A program made the position numbers and the translations under genes. Shown here piece after piece: positions 46,791 to 58,032 of a DNA stretch of 64,000 nucleotides (the first letter of the stretch is position 1; each line of letters starts with the position of its first letter). This DNA is from Bacteroidetes bacterium SW_9_63_38. Lineage in GTDB: Bacteria > Bacteroidota > Rhodothermia > Rhodothermales > Salinibacteraceae. A model generated the notes under the pieces. It did not search any database, was not told the origin of the DNA, and saw only the letters and a list, made by a program, of their open reading frames with translations. Where the stretch lies: NCBI GenBank assembly GCA_003022435.1, contig PXUA01000001.1:1-64000 (forward strand), given 5' to 3'.

Positions 46791-48599
46791 GTGCTGGGAT
46801 TTTCCACGCTACGCTCGTCGGTTCGTCCGTCCTTCGTCATTTTGGGAGCCGCACTGGGCCTCCTGACCTTGTCGGGCTGCGAGACGACCTCGTCTCTCCT
46901 CCCGACCACGACGGAGACCAAAGGAATTCCCAAAGATACGGTTGTCGTCACGACCGACGACAGCACGGCACTTCGTCCCGAGGTGGCCCGGCTGTACGCC
47001 CTGGAAGCCGAACTGCTCTCCGAACAGGATAGCGTCCGAACGGCCCAACTGCTCAACCAGGCGATGTCGGAGCTCGCTACGTTTCTGCGAGACCATCCCG
47101 ACGCCCTGGAAGACGATGCCGTCCGAGACCTGTACAGCGGCCTGACGACGGAGTACCGCCGGTACCACGGATACGGCACCGACCCAGACTCCCTACAAAT
47201 GGCCCGAGGACAAGTCTTCTCGGTCCGGGCGCAGCTGTTTTCCTCCCTCCACGACATCGAAAACCCGCTTCTGGAGGAGAAACCGCCCATTCAGGAGGGC
47301 GACATCACGGAAAGCGAGATCCCGATGCCCTCCAACCGGCTCGTGAACGAGACGATCTCCTACCTCCAGAACGAGCCCGACAAACACGTCGATCGCTGGC
47401 TCCGCCGCGTGCGGGTCTACGGCCCGATGATCGACCACATTCTGGCCGAGGAAGATGTGCCGAAAACGATGAAGTACCTCGCAATGGCTGAGAGCGGCCT
47501 CAATCCCCGAGCACGGAGCTGGGCCGGCGCCGTCGGCATGTGGCAGTTCATGGCCTCCACCGGGCGGCAGTACGGCCTCACCGTTAACGCCTGGGTCGAT
47601 GAGCGACGCGATCCCGAAAAAGCAACCCGGGCCGCGGCCCGTCATCTGCGGGATCTCTACGAGGAGTTTGGGGACTGGCACCTAGCGATGGCGGCCTTCA
47701 ACTGCGGCGCCGGGTGCGTGCGGGGCGCGCTGCGCCGGGCCGACGAGTCGGATCCCTCCTACTGGGAGGCCTACGACTACCTGCCCCGCGAGACGCGGGG
47801 GTACGTCCCCATGTTCGTCGCGGCGGCGCACATCATGCAAAATCCGGAGGCCTACGGCTTCGAGCCCGCCGACCCGGCACCCGCCTTCTCCTACGACTAT
47901 GTCGCCGTCCACGGCAGCATGCTATCGCTCGGCACGCTCGCCGATCTCGCCGGCACGAAGCGACGTGTGCTCGAATCCCTCAACCCGGAGCTTCGGCGCG
48001 ACCGCATTCCCCCGTCTCGGGACCGATATCCCCTCCGCATCCCCCTCGGCACCTATCCACGGTTCGTCTGGAACTACGCCGATCTCCCCGACCGCAAGAA
48101 GCAGCCGGCCACCACCTATCGAGTCCGCAGTGGGGACACCCTCTCCGAGATTGCGGCCCGGTTCGGCGCCTCGACCGCCGCCCTGCAGCGCCTGAACGGC
48201 ATGAGCGACACGATCATCCAGCACGGCGAGCGACTCGTGGTTCCAGTTCAGAATTACGACGGCGCCCTCACGACAAAAACCGACGCGGACCGTCCGATGC
48301 GCGTGCAGTACGGCACCTCGCCGCCCGTCCGTCCCCTCGATCCCATCGACCCCTCCACGGGCCCGACGACCTCCGACGCGGACACGACCTCGTCGCAGAC
48401 GCTTGCCGCTACCGGAACGGAGAACGCCGACCGTGCCGACGAACGCGGTGAGGTCTCCACGACGTATCGTGTGCGGCGCGGCGACACCCTGGACGAGATT
48501 GCCCGCACGTTCGACGTGTCCATTCGCCAGCTCCGCGCCTGGAACGACCTGAACGGAACCCGCATCTACCCCGGTCAGCGCCTCCGGGTCGCCGACTGA
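46791..48599 (+). CDS. MltD-like lytic transglycosylase lipoprotein with two LysM domains
   Basis: 602 residues from a GTG at 46791, which gives a clean lipoprotein signal (VILGAALGLLTLSGC, Cys30). An upstream GTG at 46698 would add 31 residues. A helical region precedes the SLT domain with catalytic Glu in MAESGLNPRARSWAGAVGMW and AMAAFNCGAGCVRGAL, then VPMFVAAAHI. Two LysM modules follow: TTYRVRSGDTLSEIAARFGA and, at the C-terminus, TTYRVRRGDTLDEIARTFDV, separated by a Thr/Asp/Pro-rich linker. It cleaves peptidoglycan glycan strands from the outer-membrane side of the periplasm. Confidence 0.9.
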   Translation: MLGFSTLRSSVRPSFVILGAALGLLTLSGCETTSSLLPTTTETKGIPKDTVVVTTDDSTALRPEVARLYALEAELLSEQDSVRTAQLLNQAMSELATFLRDHPDALEDDAVRDLYSGLTTEYRRYHGYGTDPDSLQMARGQVFSVRAQLFSSLHDIENPLLEEKPPIQEGDITESEIPMPSNRLVNETISYLQNEPDKHVDRWLRRVRVYGPMIDHILAEEDVPKTMKYLAMAESGLNPRARSWAGAVGMWQFMASTGRQYGLTVNAWVDERRDPEKATRAAARHLRDLYEEFGDWHLAMAAFNCGAGCVRGALRRADESDPSYWEAYDYLPRETRGYVPMFVAAAHIMQNPEAYGFEPADPAPAFSYDYVAVHGSMLSLGTLADLAGTKRRVLESLNPELRRDRIPPSRDRYPLRIPLGTYPRFVWNYADLPDRKKQPATTYRVRSGDTLSEIAARFGASTAALQRLNGMSDTIIQHGERLVVPVQNYDGALTTKTDADRPMRVQYGTSPPVRPLDPIDPSTGPTTSDADTTSSQTLAATGTENADRADERGEVSTTYRVRRGDTLDEIARTFDVSIRQLRAWNDLNGTRIYPGQRLRVAD

Positions 48600-48690
48600 G
48601 GCGTGAAGCATGGCGCGTGAGGCGTGAAAGCCTAAGGCGCGATTGAGTCCGTGCACAGCCCCGTACGCCCCCCGTCACGCACCACATATC
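48600..48690. repeat. GCGTGA-type low-complexity element between convergent genes
   Basis: Left part GCGTGAAGCATGGCGCGTGA with GGCGTGAAAG, right part CCGTCACGCACCACATATCA, partly complementary. It lies between the transglycosylase gene and prmC, which converge, and may double as a terminator region although no U-tract is seen. Confidence 0.45.
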
Positions 48691-49570
48691 ACGACTCCCC
48701 CACCGGAACGCGTGCCGTCAGGATGCGCGGGCGGTCGCTCAGATCACAGGCGACCTGCATGTCCACGAGACCGGCCTCGCGAGCCACCTGCGCCGAGGCC
48801 TCCGCGTAGTCGGCGTGCGTCTCCAGCACCACGGCCCCGCCCGGCGTGCAGAGCGCGAACGCCCGCTCGGTCAGGGCGCGGTAGAAGCGAAGCGGGTCCT
48901 CGCCCGCAAAGAGCGCCTCGGGCGGGTCATAGTCTCGGACCGTTGTCGACAGCTGTTCGGCCTCTTCGTTTGGGATGTAGGGCGGGTTCGACACCAGCAG
49001 GTCCATCCGCACATCCGTCCGGGCAGCCGCGTCGGAAAAGAGGTCGACCTCGGCAAACGACACATCCAGCCCCAACTGCCGCGCATTCCGGCGCGCCACA
49101 GCAAGCGCATCGACACTTACGTCCCATCCCTCCACAATCGCGTCCGGACGCTCGGCCTTGAGGGCAAGGGCAATGCAGCCGCTCCCCGTCCCCACGTCGA
49201 GCACTCGCGGTCGCTCGCGGTCTTCAATCGCACGAAGCGCTGCACCGGTGACCCTCTCCGTTTCGGGGCGCGGGATCATTACGGCGGGTGACACCTCAAT
49301 CCGAAGCCCGCGGAAGGACGTGTACCCGAGTACGTGCTGAAGCGGCTCCCCGGCCTCGCAGCGGTTCACCATGCTCCTGAACTCCACCACGGCCTCGCCC
49401 CCAACCGCACGGTCGGCGTGGGCGTACAACTGTCCCCGATCCGTGTCGAGCACCTCCATCAGCAGCCACTCGGCCATGCGACGCGGGGCGTCTTGCCCGG
49501 CGGCCTCAAGACGGGCGGCCGCCCGATCCAGAAGGATCTTCCGCGACGACGCCCGTTCAGAATCACTCAT
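48689..49570 (-). CDS. prmC: Release-factor glutamine methyltransferase
   Basis: 293 residues. Methylates the Gln of the GGQ loop in RF1 and RF2. N-terminal helical domain, then SAM-binding VLDVGTGSGCIALALK and the substrate-amide motif NPPYIPNEEAEQL, the HemK/PrmC hallmark. A conserved YTSFRGLRIEVSPAVMIPRP precedes the catalytic domain. prfA is not adjacent. The acyP gene is 15 nt upstream of its start on the same strand, so the two are probably co-transcribed. Confidence 0.93.
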   Translation of the reverse strand: MSDSERASSRKILLDRAAARLEAAGQDAPRRMAEWLLMEVLDTDRGQLYAHADRAVGGEAVVEFRSMVNRCEAGEPLQHVLGYTSFRGLRIEVSPAVMIPRPETERVTGAALRAIEDRERPRVLDVGTGSGCIALALKAERPDAIVEGWDVSVDALAVARRNARQLGLDVSFAEVDLFSDAAARTDVRMDLLVSNPPYIPNEEAEQLSTTVRDYDPPEALFAGEDPLRFYRALTERAFALCTPGGAVVLETHADYAEASAQVAREAGLVDMQVACDLSDRPRILTARVPVGES

Positions 49571-49584
49571 GGCAGCCGGATCTC

Positions 49585-49893
49585 CTACCGACGGACCCGA
49601 AACGTGTCGAACTCATCCGTGGCATCGTCCCAGTCGGCACTCACGTCGTCAACCCGTGCCATGCGCGGCCCCTCATGGACGGCGCCAAGCAGATCTTCGA
49701 GGGCGCCGCGGGGTCCTTCGGCTTCCAGCCGGACCGACCCGTCCTGCTCATTGCGGACCCAGCCGGTAAGCTCGAGCTGACGGGCCCGCATCTGGGTGAA
49801 ATTCCGAAAGCCAACGCCCTGCACCCGGCCGGTAATCCGGGCCGAAAGACGTTCCTGAGTGTCCGTTTCCATAGGTGTCGTGTCTGTTTCCAT
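49585..49893 (-). CDS. acyP: Acylphosphatase
   Basis: 102 residues with the phosphate-binding loop GRVQGVGFR and catalytic Asn in [17 protein letters not shown]. Hydrolyses acyl phosphates in the cytoplasm. A second ATG at 49872 would give the usual length of about 95; the first seven residues repeat METDT, suggesting a duplicated start. Precedes prmC. Confidence 0.88.
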   Translation of the reverse strand: METDTTPMETDTQERLSARITGRVQGVGFRNFTQMRARQLELTGWVRNEQDGSVRLEAEGPRGALEDLLGAVHEGPRMARVDDVSADWDDATDEFDTFRVRR

Positions 49894-49959
49894 TCACGAA
49901 ACGACGCACATGGGTTAACGCCTGTCGCTCGGGCGGTTTCCGGCATCACTCGGAACAGG

Positions 49960-50175
49960 CTATCCGTCCGCGGGCCGGTCGAGCCGAATGATCCAGGCGG
50001 TGCCGAGGTAGCCGAGAAAGGCCGCCGCCGTCACCGTTACCGCGGCCCGACTCAGTCGCCCCCCTCGCCCCACCACCTCCTCCACCATGAGCATCAGCAC
50101 CAGGAACAGCCCGGACACGACGCAGGCCCCCATGAGCACGTGCCCCCAGGTCCGAAACGCCCGCTCATTGAACAT
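49960..50175 (-). CDS. Small two-helix membrane protein
   Basis: 71 residues from ATG 50175 with two hydrophobic segments (HVLMGACVVSGLFLVLMLMV and AAVTVTAAAFLGYLGTAWII) separated by a basic loop (GRGGRLSR). Short charged ends. No family recognised; coding nature is supported by position in a tight minus-strand series and by the regular hydrophobic pattern. An upstream start at 50208 is possible. Confidence 0.5.
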   Translation of the reverse strand: MFNERAFRTWGHVLMGACVVSGLFLVLMLMVEEVVGRGGRLSRAAVTVTAAAFLGYLGTAWIIRLDRPADG

Positions 50176-50284
50176 GACTTTCCGAGAACGACCTGACAGG
50201 TCTGGCAAACGAGCCCGCTCCCACGAATGCGGCGGGAAAAAACGTCACCGGCCTCCGCAGAATCGCAGACCTGTCCGGTCTCGA

Positions 50285-50878
50285 CTACGCGTAGGTCGGC
50301 TCCGCTCCGGCCGTCCACTTGATGTTGCAGCCCATGGACGGCTTTTGCTCCATCGTGACCGTGCCGGACGCCGGCACCTCGTCGAGCGCCTGCCGGAGGT
50401 CCTCCCCGTGCGGCTCGCCGTGGTCCGGACGGGTGTCGTCGAATCGCCCGCGGTAGACGAGCGTCCGCTCGGCATCAAAGACATAGAAGTCGGGCGTACA
50501 GGCCGCCTCGTACGCCTTCGCAACCTCCTGGCTCTCATCCTGGAGATACGGAAACGGATACTCCTTTTCGTCCGCCCGCTCGGCCATGGCCTCAAACGAG
50601 TCGTCGGGGTACTCCTCCGGGTCGTTGGCACAGATGCCGATGAACTGCACGTCCTGCTCCTGATACTCACGCGCCACGGCCAGAAGCTCGTCCTCCACGT
50701 GCTTCACGTACGGGCAGTGGTTGCACATGAACACAACGACGACCCCCTCCGCGTCGTCGTAGTCTGAAAGGGAGCGTTCATCCCCACCCCGGTCATCCAC
50801 GTCGGGATTCGCGGCGGGCAGCGTAAAGGACGGGGCCGCCTGCCCCAGCTTCATCATCGTCGATTCGGTGACAGACAT
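50285..50878 (-). CDS. Thioredoxin-fold redoxin (AhpC/TSA-like)
   Basis: A 197-residue cytoplasmic protein: APSFTLPAANPDVDDRGGDE, then GVVVVFMCNHCPYVKHVEDE with a CxxC pair (CNHC) at the redox site, then GICANDPEEYPDDSFEAMAE and TPDFYVFDAERTLVYRGRFD. This is the thioredoxin-family pattern of the small AhpC/TSA proteins with NHCPYV. Electron partner unknown. The start at 50878 is chosen because the open frame upstream lacks conservation. Confidence 0.82.
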   Translation of the reverse strand: MSVTESTMMKLGQAAPSFTLPAANPDVDDRGGDERSLSDYDDAEGVVVVFMCNHCPYVKHVEDELLAVAREYQEQDVQFIGICANDPEEYPDDSFEAMAERADEKEYPFPYLQDESQEVAKAYEAACTPDFYVFDAERTLVYRGRFDDTRPDHGEPHGEDLRQALDEVPASGTVTMEQKPSMGCNIKWTAGAEPTYA

Positions 50879-50971
50879 CGTTCGCGTCGCAGTGGTTGAT
50901 GAAGGAATCGTGTGCTTCGGCGTCAACACACATTCGCTGGAATTCAACTCCGTGCGTCGAATGAGGTTCGA

Positions 50972-51571
50972 CTACGCCTCCCTCTCAGGCTCTTCCTGAT
51001 ACAACTCGTGGTCGCGAATGTAGGACCGTACGGCCTCCGGCACGAGGTACCGGATGGAGCGCCCCGCCCGACGGCGCGCCCGAATCTCGGTGCCGGAGAC
51101 TTCCATGACGGGCGCACTCACGAAGTGGACGTGATTCGCAAATCGCGTCTCGGCCACCTGTTCGATCACGCCGGGTCGCTTGTACACAACCAGGGAGGCC
51201 CGCTCGGCAATCTCGTCGGGCCGGTGCCACTCCCCAAAGTGGTCGAGACTGTCGCTGCCAATGACGAGCCCGAAGCCCGTATCCGGATGCTCGTCGTCGA
51301 GCACGCGAAGCGTCTCGACTGTGTACGAAACGCCGGCCCGCTCCACCTCGATGTCGCAGAGCCGAAAAGACGGGTGATCAGCCACGGCGCGCCTCGTCAT
51401 CGCGAGCCGGTGCTCCACGGGCGCCAGCTCGTCGTCGGTCTTGTGGGGCGGCGTGGCATTCGGAATCCACCAGACTTCTTCGAACCCGAACTGATCACGG
51501 GCAATCTCCGCCACGATCTGATGGGCAACGTGCGGGGGGTTGAACGAGCCCCCGAAGAGACCAATGTCCAT
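50972..51571 (-). CDS. nadD: Nicotinate-nucleotide adenylyltransferase
   Basis: 199 residues. Adenylates nicotinate mononucleotide in NAD synthesis. Nucleotidyltransferase motifs GLFGGSFNPPHVAHQ at the N-terminus and SGTEIRARRRAGRSIRYLVP at the C-terminus (the ISSTxIR site), with WWIPNATPPHK and GSDSLDHFGEWHRPDEI between. Start at 51571. bamD lies upstream on the same strand. Confidence 0.93.
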   Translation of the reverse strand: MDIGLFGGSFNPPHVAHQIVAEIARDQFGFEEVWWIPNATPPHKTDDELAPVEHRLAMTRRAVADHPSFRLCDIEVERAGVSYTVETLRVLDDEHPDTGFGLVIGSDSLDHFGEWHRPDEIAERASLVVYKRPGVIEQVAETRFANHVHFVSAPVMEVSGTEIRARRRAGRSIRYLVPEAVRSYIRDHELYQEEPEREA

Positions 51572-51751
51572 GACATTCAGTGTCCAATCCGAGAAGGCGT
51601 TCAGCACTGATGGCTCCGGCAGACGCACGCCCAGGACCGGTCTACGACCATCGAACAATCTGCACAAGGAGAAAAGAGATTCTACCCCCCCCCGAGAGCG
51701 CGATATGCAACGGTCCGCACTCCGCGATGGCGATTTCCTCTTCCACGCTGT

Positions 51752-52612
51752 CTATTTCTCCGCTTCCAACCCCTCATCACCGGTCTCCTGTGCAAGCGAC
51801 TGCTGGTTCTGCTTCTGGACGCGTTCCAGCTTGCGCTCAGCCTCCGACTTGTACTCCCGAGCCTTTTCCAGAAGCGGACTGTCGGGGAAAAGCTGCTTCA
51901 ACTGCGCGTACTGGTCGAGAGCCTTTTGGTAGCGCTCAGCCTGCTTTTTTTGAATACTCCGGTCGGCGTACTCCACGTAGGACCGCAGCGCCCCGAGCAA
52001 CGCGTCGTCCGCCCACGGCGTCTCCGGATACTGGTCGAACAGCGAGCGGTACGATTGGGTCGCGGCCTGCCACATGTCGCGGCGCTCGTAGAGCCGGGCG
52101 GCGTCGTACTGCTTGTGGGCCAGCTTGGCCCGCAACTCGTCGATCTTTGATTTCGCCTCCGATACGAGCTTGTGGTCCGGATACCGGTCAATGAAGAGCT
52201 GAAAACGCTCAATCGCCTTCTTCGTGTCCGACTGGTCGAGATGGTAGTTCGGCGACCGCAGGTAGTAGGACTTTGCCCGCTCGAACTCCGCACGCGGCAC
52301 CCTAGCGTTGTTGCGGTACAACTGGGTAAACCGCTTGAACTCGTTGGCCGCCACGAGGTGCTTCCCGCGCTCACGCTGAGCCATGGCGAGCTTGAACTGC
52401 GCCTCCGGAGCCCACTCGTTCCCCCGCCCGTAATTGAAGACGGTCTGGAAATACTCCACGGCCTTTTTGTAATCCTCCTCCTCGTACTCGGTCATGCCTT
52501 TTTTGTGGGCCGTCTTCGGACTGTTGGCGTCGATCTTGTTCCCGGAGGAGCAACCGACCAACCCGACGAGGGCAACGAGGCTCAGTGCAGAGACGAAAAC
52601 CGATAGACGCAT
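51752..52612 (-). CDS. bamD: Outer-membrane assembly lipoprotein BamD
   Basis: 286 residues. A lipoprotein signal (SLVALVGLVGC, Cys21) is followed by five TPR-like repeats (KGMTEYEEEDYKKAVEYFQT; AQFKLAMAQRERGKHLVAAN; TKKAIERFQLFIDRYPDHKL; AARLYERRDMWQAATQSYRS; and a last one before the basic coiled tail). This is the YfiO/BamD layout; the protein works with BamA in inserting outer-membrane proteins. It is followed on the minus strand by nadD and preceded by the periplasmic-binding/TPR gene. Confidence 0.88.
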   Translation of the reverse strand: MRLSVFVSALSLVALVGLVGCSSGNKIDANSPKTAHKKGMTEYEEEDYKKAVEYFQTVFNYGRGNEWAPEAQFKLAMAQRERGKHLVAANEFKRFTQLYRNNARVPRAEFERAKSYYLRSPNYHLDQSDTKKAIERFQLFIDRYPDHKLVSEAKSKIDELRAKLAHKQYDAARLYERRDMWQAATQSYRSLFDQYPETPWADDALLGALRSYVEYADRSIQKKQAERYQKALDQYAQLKQLFPDSPLLEKAREYKSEAERKLERVQKQNQQSLAQETGDEGLEAEK

Positions 52613-52730
52613 ATGTGAAGGAGAGGTCCGAAGGAATGCTACGATGCTGTCGCAGAACGCGGAGACGAAACGGCACCGGGTGGGGTCTGTTCCTCCGCTC
52701 GCTCTCGACCTACGGGCTTAATCTCGGGGC

Positions 52731-54392
52731 CTACCGCACCGATTCGATGCGGTTGTTGCGGTACCGCTGGAGGAACATGGCCCGGTTCACGTTCTCCTCG
52801 CGGAAGTGGATACGAATGCCGAGCCCTTCGTACGCCACTTCGGTGCGAAGATCCTCGGGGCTGGGTCCGGGCGGGGCCGGCGAGAGCCCCGACAGCACAA
52901 ACTGCGTGATGTCGTAGCCAGTGTAGGCCAGCCGCTGCCCGGGCACGGACAGGTCGTCCGGCGTGTTGCCCGTCAGCATCCGGTAGCGGCGCATGAAGTC
53001 TTGCACCTCGGGCCGGCCCGTCTGCACGTTGAAGTCGTTGGCGTAGGTCGCCGTGAAGGCACTGGCCTCCTGCTTCACGGTGAGGCTGTGCCAGTACGAA
53101 TTGCCCAGAATCCGCGCTTCCGTGTTGAGGCGGCTCATGCCCGTGAGGGCGTCCTGGATTTTGCCGGAGGCGTTGCGCCCGGCAACAGGCAGGTAAAACG
53201 CCTCCGTGGCGGCAAACATGGAATCGGTGATGGTGCTGTCGTCCTGGATAGCCTCCGGAAGCTGCGACCACTTCCGAGGGTTGTCGAGTTTGAGAACGAA
53301 CGGCACTTTGAGATCGTGCTTCTTCGCCGCCGTCCGGAATCCTTTTGCCATCTGACGGCTCGTCGCGTTGCCTTTCTCGTAGATGATCGAGGCCCTCTTC
53401 GTGAGTAGGCTCTGCGCAGCGAAGCGCGCCATGATGCGCCCCCGCAACGGCACCGTCGGGTTGGCCTGGAAGACATGTGTTCGCCCTTTGGAGACGCTGC
53501 CGTCGGTGGCAAGCGGGGCAATCAGGGGCACCCGCGCCCGCTCGGCCGCGCCGCCCGCCGTCCGGGCTGTGCGGCTAAAGAGAGGCCCCAGCACGATGTC
53601 CACACCGTCCGTGGTCACGAGGGAGTCGGTAGCGGCCCGGGCCGATTTTTTCCCGCCGCTCACCGCCCGGAAATGCATCTTGGCCACCCAGTCGGGCCGC
53701 CCCCGCTGCTCAGTCACCACCTTCATCGAGTCAACGCGGACGGTATCGGTCGTCGTCGTGACGGTGGTGCGCCCCTCGGCCTCAGCGAGGCTGTCGTCGT
53801 ACACATCGGCGGTGTTGACCACGTCGAACGAGTCGGTAGACGCCTGAAGGCCCGGCGGGGGCACGAAGCGGCGGCGTAGTCCATTGTGCTCATCCACGGC
53901 CAGCCGAATGCCGTTGAACACCGCCTGCGTGAGCCCCACGTACTCGTCGGCCGTCGGCAGTACAATCCCGATGTGAAGCGTGTCGACCCGTGTCTGCCCC
54001 GCCTTGATCCGCTGCTGGGCCGCCTGCAGGACGTTCCGGGCCTCCTCTCGATACGAGGTCTTCGGGTAACGGTCGAGGAGCGTCGTGAGCGCCGTGACGG
54101 CCTTCTGGTGTTGCCCGAGCCGGAGTAATGCCTTCCCCTGCATCACGAGGGCCGCCGTCGTCTTGCGGTTCAGGCTGTAGTCGCCCACGAGCCGAAAGCG
54201 CTCGGCCGCCTGATCGTAGGCCCCCCGTTCAAAGGCCGACAGGCCCTGCTCGAACATGAGCTCCGCGTCGGGATTGCGCGGAATCGAGTCTCGCCGCGGC
54301 TGAACCTGCGCCTGGGCCGCTCCGACGGTCGCAACCCCGACCACGAGTCCAGCCAGCAGAACACGGAGAATCCCGGAACGGGAGGTCGTCAT
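52731..54392 (-). CDS. TPR plus type-1 periplasmic-binding-fold protein (LpoA-like)
   Basis: 553 residues. A signal peptide (LLAGLVVGVATVGAAQAQ) is followed by a TPR region (residues about 40-130: MFEQGLSAFERGAYDQAAER, VMQGKALLRLGQHQKAVTAL), then a substrate-binding domain of the leucine-binding type (HIGIVLPTADEYVGLTQAVF, GVDIVLGPLFSRTARTAGGA, VFQANPTVPLRGRIMARFAA). This TPR-PBP combination is that of LpoA, which stimulates penicillin-binding protein 1A. No lipobox is seen. It might instead be a soluble receptor. It is encoded just upstream of bamD. Confidence 0.72.
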   Translation of the reverse strand: MTTSRSGILRVLLAGLVVGVATVGAAQAQVQPRRDSIPRNPDAELMFEQGLSAFERGAYDQAAERFRLVGDYSLNRKTTAALVMQGKALLRLGQHQKAVTALTTLLDRYPKTSYREEARNVLQAAQQRIKAGQTRVDTLHIGIVLPTADEYVGLTQAVFNGIRLAVDEHNGLRRRFVPPPGLQASTDSFDVVNTADVYDDSLAEAEGRTTVTTTTDTVRVDSMKVVTEQRGRPDWVAKMHFRAVSGGKKSARAATDSLVTTDGVDIVLGPLFSRTARTAGGAAERARVPLIAPLATDGSVSKGRTHVFQANPTVPLRGRIMARFAAQSLLTKRASIIYEKGNATSRQMAKGFRTAAKKHDLKVPFVLKLDNPRKWSQLPEAIQDDSTITDSMFAATEAFYLPVAGRNASGKIQDALTGMSRLNTEARILGNSYWHSLTVKQEASAFTATYANDFNVQTGRPEVQDFMRRYRMLTGNTPDDLSVPGQRLAYTGYDITQFVLSGLSPAPPGPSPEDLRTEVAYEGLGIRIHFREENVNRAMFLQRYRNNRIESVR

Positions 54393-54461
54393 AACCAGTA
54401 CGGAAAGAAGTCTGCAAAGACGGATGCAACTGCGGCGGCACGGCACGGATCAACCGCGCCG

Positions 54462-56039
54462 TCACTCCCACTCAATCGTGGCCGGAGGCTTTGAGCTCAC
54501 GTCGTAGACAGTTCGGTTGATGCCGGGCACCTCGTTCACGATGCGATTCGACACGTGTCCGAGGAAGTCGTGGGGAAGGTGTGCCCAATCGGCCGTCATG
54601 CCGTCCACACTCGTCACGGCCCGGAGGGCGCACACGTTTTCGTAGGTGCGCTCGTCGCCCATCACGCCGACGCTCTGCACGGGCAGGAGCACGGCGAAGG
54701 CCTGCCACACCTCGTCGTAAAGGTCGTTCTCGCGGAGCTCCTCGATGAAAATGGCGTCGGCCTCGCGGAGCAAATCCAGCCGCTCGGCGGTCACGGGGCC
54801 GAGGATGCGAATGGCGAGGCCCGGCCCTGGGAACGGATGCCGACCCACAATCGGGTCCGGCACGTCGAGCAGGTGCCCGATCTCCCGCACCTCGTCCTTG
54901 AACAGCTCGCGGAACGGCTCGATGAGCTCGAAGTCGAGTTCGTCCGGCAGGCCGCCCACGTTGTGGTGCGTCTTGATCGTCTCGGACGGCCCCTTGAACG
55001 AGACGCTCTCAATGAGGTCCGGGTACAGGGTCCCCTGCGCCAGAAATTCGGGCCGGTGGCCCAGTTCCTCAGCAATCTCGTCGGTCTGCTCCTCGAACAC
55101 GTCGATAAACGTGTTGCCGATGAGGACCCGCTTCTCCTCCGGGTCCACCACGCCGTCGAGCACCTCCAGGAAGCGGTCCGTGGCGTCCTGCGTATGCAGG
55201 TCCATGTCGAAGTGGCCCCGGAACGTCTTCTGCACCTGGCCCCACTCGCCTTTTCGGAGCAGACCGTTGTTCACGAAGATGCAGTGCAGCTGATCGCCGA
55301 GGGCCCGGTGCAGGAGCGCCGCGGCGACCGACGAATCGACACCGCCGCTGAGGCCCAGAATCACGTGTTCGTCGCCCACGCGCTCGCGAATCTCGGCCAC
55401 CTGCTCCTCCACGAACGAGGCCGGCGACCAGTCGCCGCTGCAATCGCAGATCTCGTACGCAAAGTTTTCCAGGATCTGCCGCCCGAAGTCGGTATGCACC
55501 ACCTCCGGGTGAAATTGCACGCCGTAATGGGGCGCGTCGGTGTCGTGGACGGCGGCCACCGGTGCGTTGTCGGTGCTCGCGATGACCTCGTAGCCGTCCG
55601 GCAGATCCGTTAGGTGGTCACTGTGGCTCATCCACACCGCCGATCCGTCGGGCACCTCTGCGAAGAGACGCTCATCCCGCTCGTTCTCCTTTACCTCGAT
55701 GTGAGCACGGCCAAACTCGCGGCGATCGGCCCGTTCGACCTCACCGCCCAGCAGGTGTGCCATGGCCTGCAGGCCGTAGCAGATGCCGAGCACCGGCACC
55801 GGCGTGCCGTCGTCGCGGCGGAGCTCCAGCAGAGCCGAGTCCAGCTTTGGGGCTTCCTCGTCGTACACCGAGCAGGGGCCGCCCGACAGGATGAGGCCGT
55901 GCGGCTTCAGGGCCGCGATCTCCTCCGTGTCGACGGTGCAAGGGACGATTTCCGAGTACACACCGGTTTCGCGAACACGCCGGGCAATGAGCTGCGTGTA
56001 CTGGGACCCGTAATCTAGAATAACGATCGTTTCGTGCAT
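54462..56039 (-). CDS. guaA: GMP synthase (glutamine-hydrolysing)
   Basis: 525 residues. An N-terminal class I amidotransferase domain ([20 protein letters not shown] with nucleophile Cys; [13 protein letters not shown]) is followed by the ATP pyrophosphatase domain ([20 protein letters not shown]) and the C-terminal dimerisation domain ending in [15 protein letters not shown]. It converts XMP, ATP and glutamine to GMP. Full length and intact. The gap to gcvH upstream contains a GAATTTC-type palindromic element. Confidence 0.96.
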   Translation of the reverse strand: MHETIVILDYGSQYTQLIARRVRETGVYSEIVPCTVDTEEIAALKPHGLILSGGPCSVYDEEAPKLDSALLELRRDDGTPVPVLGICYGLQAMAHLLGGEVERADRREFGRAHIEVKENERDERLFAEVPDGSAVWMSHSDHLTDLPDGYEVIASTDNAPVAAVHDTDAPHYGVQFHPEVVHTDFGRQILENFAYEICDCSGDWSPASFVEEQVAEIRERVGDEHVILGLSGGVDSSVAAALLHRALGDQLHCIFVNNGLLRKGEWGQVQKTFRGHFDMDLHTQDATDRFLEVLDGVVDPEEKRVLIGNTFIDVFEEQTDEIAEELGHRPEFLAQGTLYPDLIESVSFKGPSETIKTHHNVGGLPDELDFELIEPFRELFKDEVREIGHLLDVPDPIVGRHPFPGPGLAIRILGPVTAERLDLLREADAIFIEELRENDLYDEVWQAFAVLLPVQSVGVMGDERTYENVCALRAVTSVDGMTADWAHLPHDFLGHVSNRIVNEVPGINRTVYDVSSKPPATIEWE

Positions 56040-56158
56040 CGGGACAATCGCGAGTTGCGGATGGCGAATTTCGAATTTCGCAGTGCCGTACTCCGAGAGT
56101 CCTCTTCCTACACGAGGAAGTTCGCATTCGCCACTCGAAATTCGACACTCGAAAATAG
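56040..56158 (-). repeat. GAATTTC-type quasi-palindromic element between gcvH and guaA
   Basis: On the + strand, GGCGAATTTCGAATTTCGCA near 56063-56082 is mirrored by CGAAATTCGACACTCGAAAA near 56135-56154. At the centre is the perfect hairpin CTTCCT-ACACG-AGGAAG (56104-56120). It fills the 120-nt gap between two co-directional genes. Confidence 0.6.
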
Positions 56159-56159
56159 C

Positions 56160-56534
56160 CTAGATGGTGTCGGCGTACGCGTCCGCGTCCATCAGGGCCT
56201 CCAGTTCGTCCTCGTCGGCCAGCTCAAGTTCGACCATCCAGCCGTCGCCGTACGGATCGTCGTTCACGAGCTCCGGGGCCGTCTCCAGCTCGGTGTTTAT
56301 GGTCATGATGGTGCCGCTCACCGGCATGTAGAGCTCCGACACCGTCTTGACGGCCTCCACCGTACCGAACACGTCGTTTTGACCGAACTCCGTGCCTTCC
56401 GGCTCCATCTCAACGAACACAATGTCGCCGAGCTCGCTCTGGGCAAAATCGGTGATGCCGACCCGGGCCGTGCCGTCGTCGAGGCGTAGCCACTCGTGAT
56501 CTTCCGTATAGTACAAACCGTCCGGGGTATCCAT
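56160..56534 (-). CDS. gcvH: Glycine cleavage system H protein
   Basis: 124 residues. Lipoyl-carrier protein shuttling the aminomethyl group between GcvP, GcvT and the lipoamide dehydrogenase. The lipoylation site is Lys63 in GTVEAVKTVSELYMPVSG, flanked by YYTEDHEWLRLDDGTARVGI at the N-terminus. Strongly acidic. gcvP and gcvT are not in the window. Located between accC and guaA; 45 nt after the accC stop on the same strand. Confidence 0.95.
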   Translation of the reverse strand: MDTPDGLYYTEDHEWLRLDDGTARVGITDFAQSELGDIVFVEMEPEGTEFGQNDVFGTVEAVKTVSELYMPVSGTIMTINTELETAPELVNDDPYGDGWMVELELADEDELEALMDADAYADTI

Positions 56535-56579
56535 CCGTCGAAAGCGTTTTGTGTGTAAGCAATTCGCGAACCGGCCCCA

Positions 56580-57941
<1,362 letters not shown>

Positions 57942-58032
57942 GCGGGGTCGGAAGCAGGTTCGGCGTGCAGGCTCTCGGTCGGCGACTGGGGCGTGTTTGG
58001 GCGAAAGAGATGTATGTACGGAGGGTCACAAT

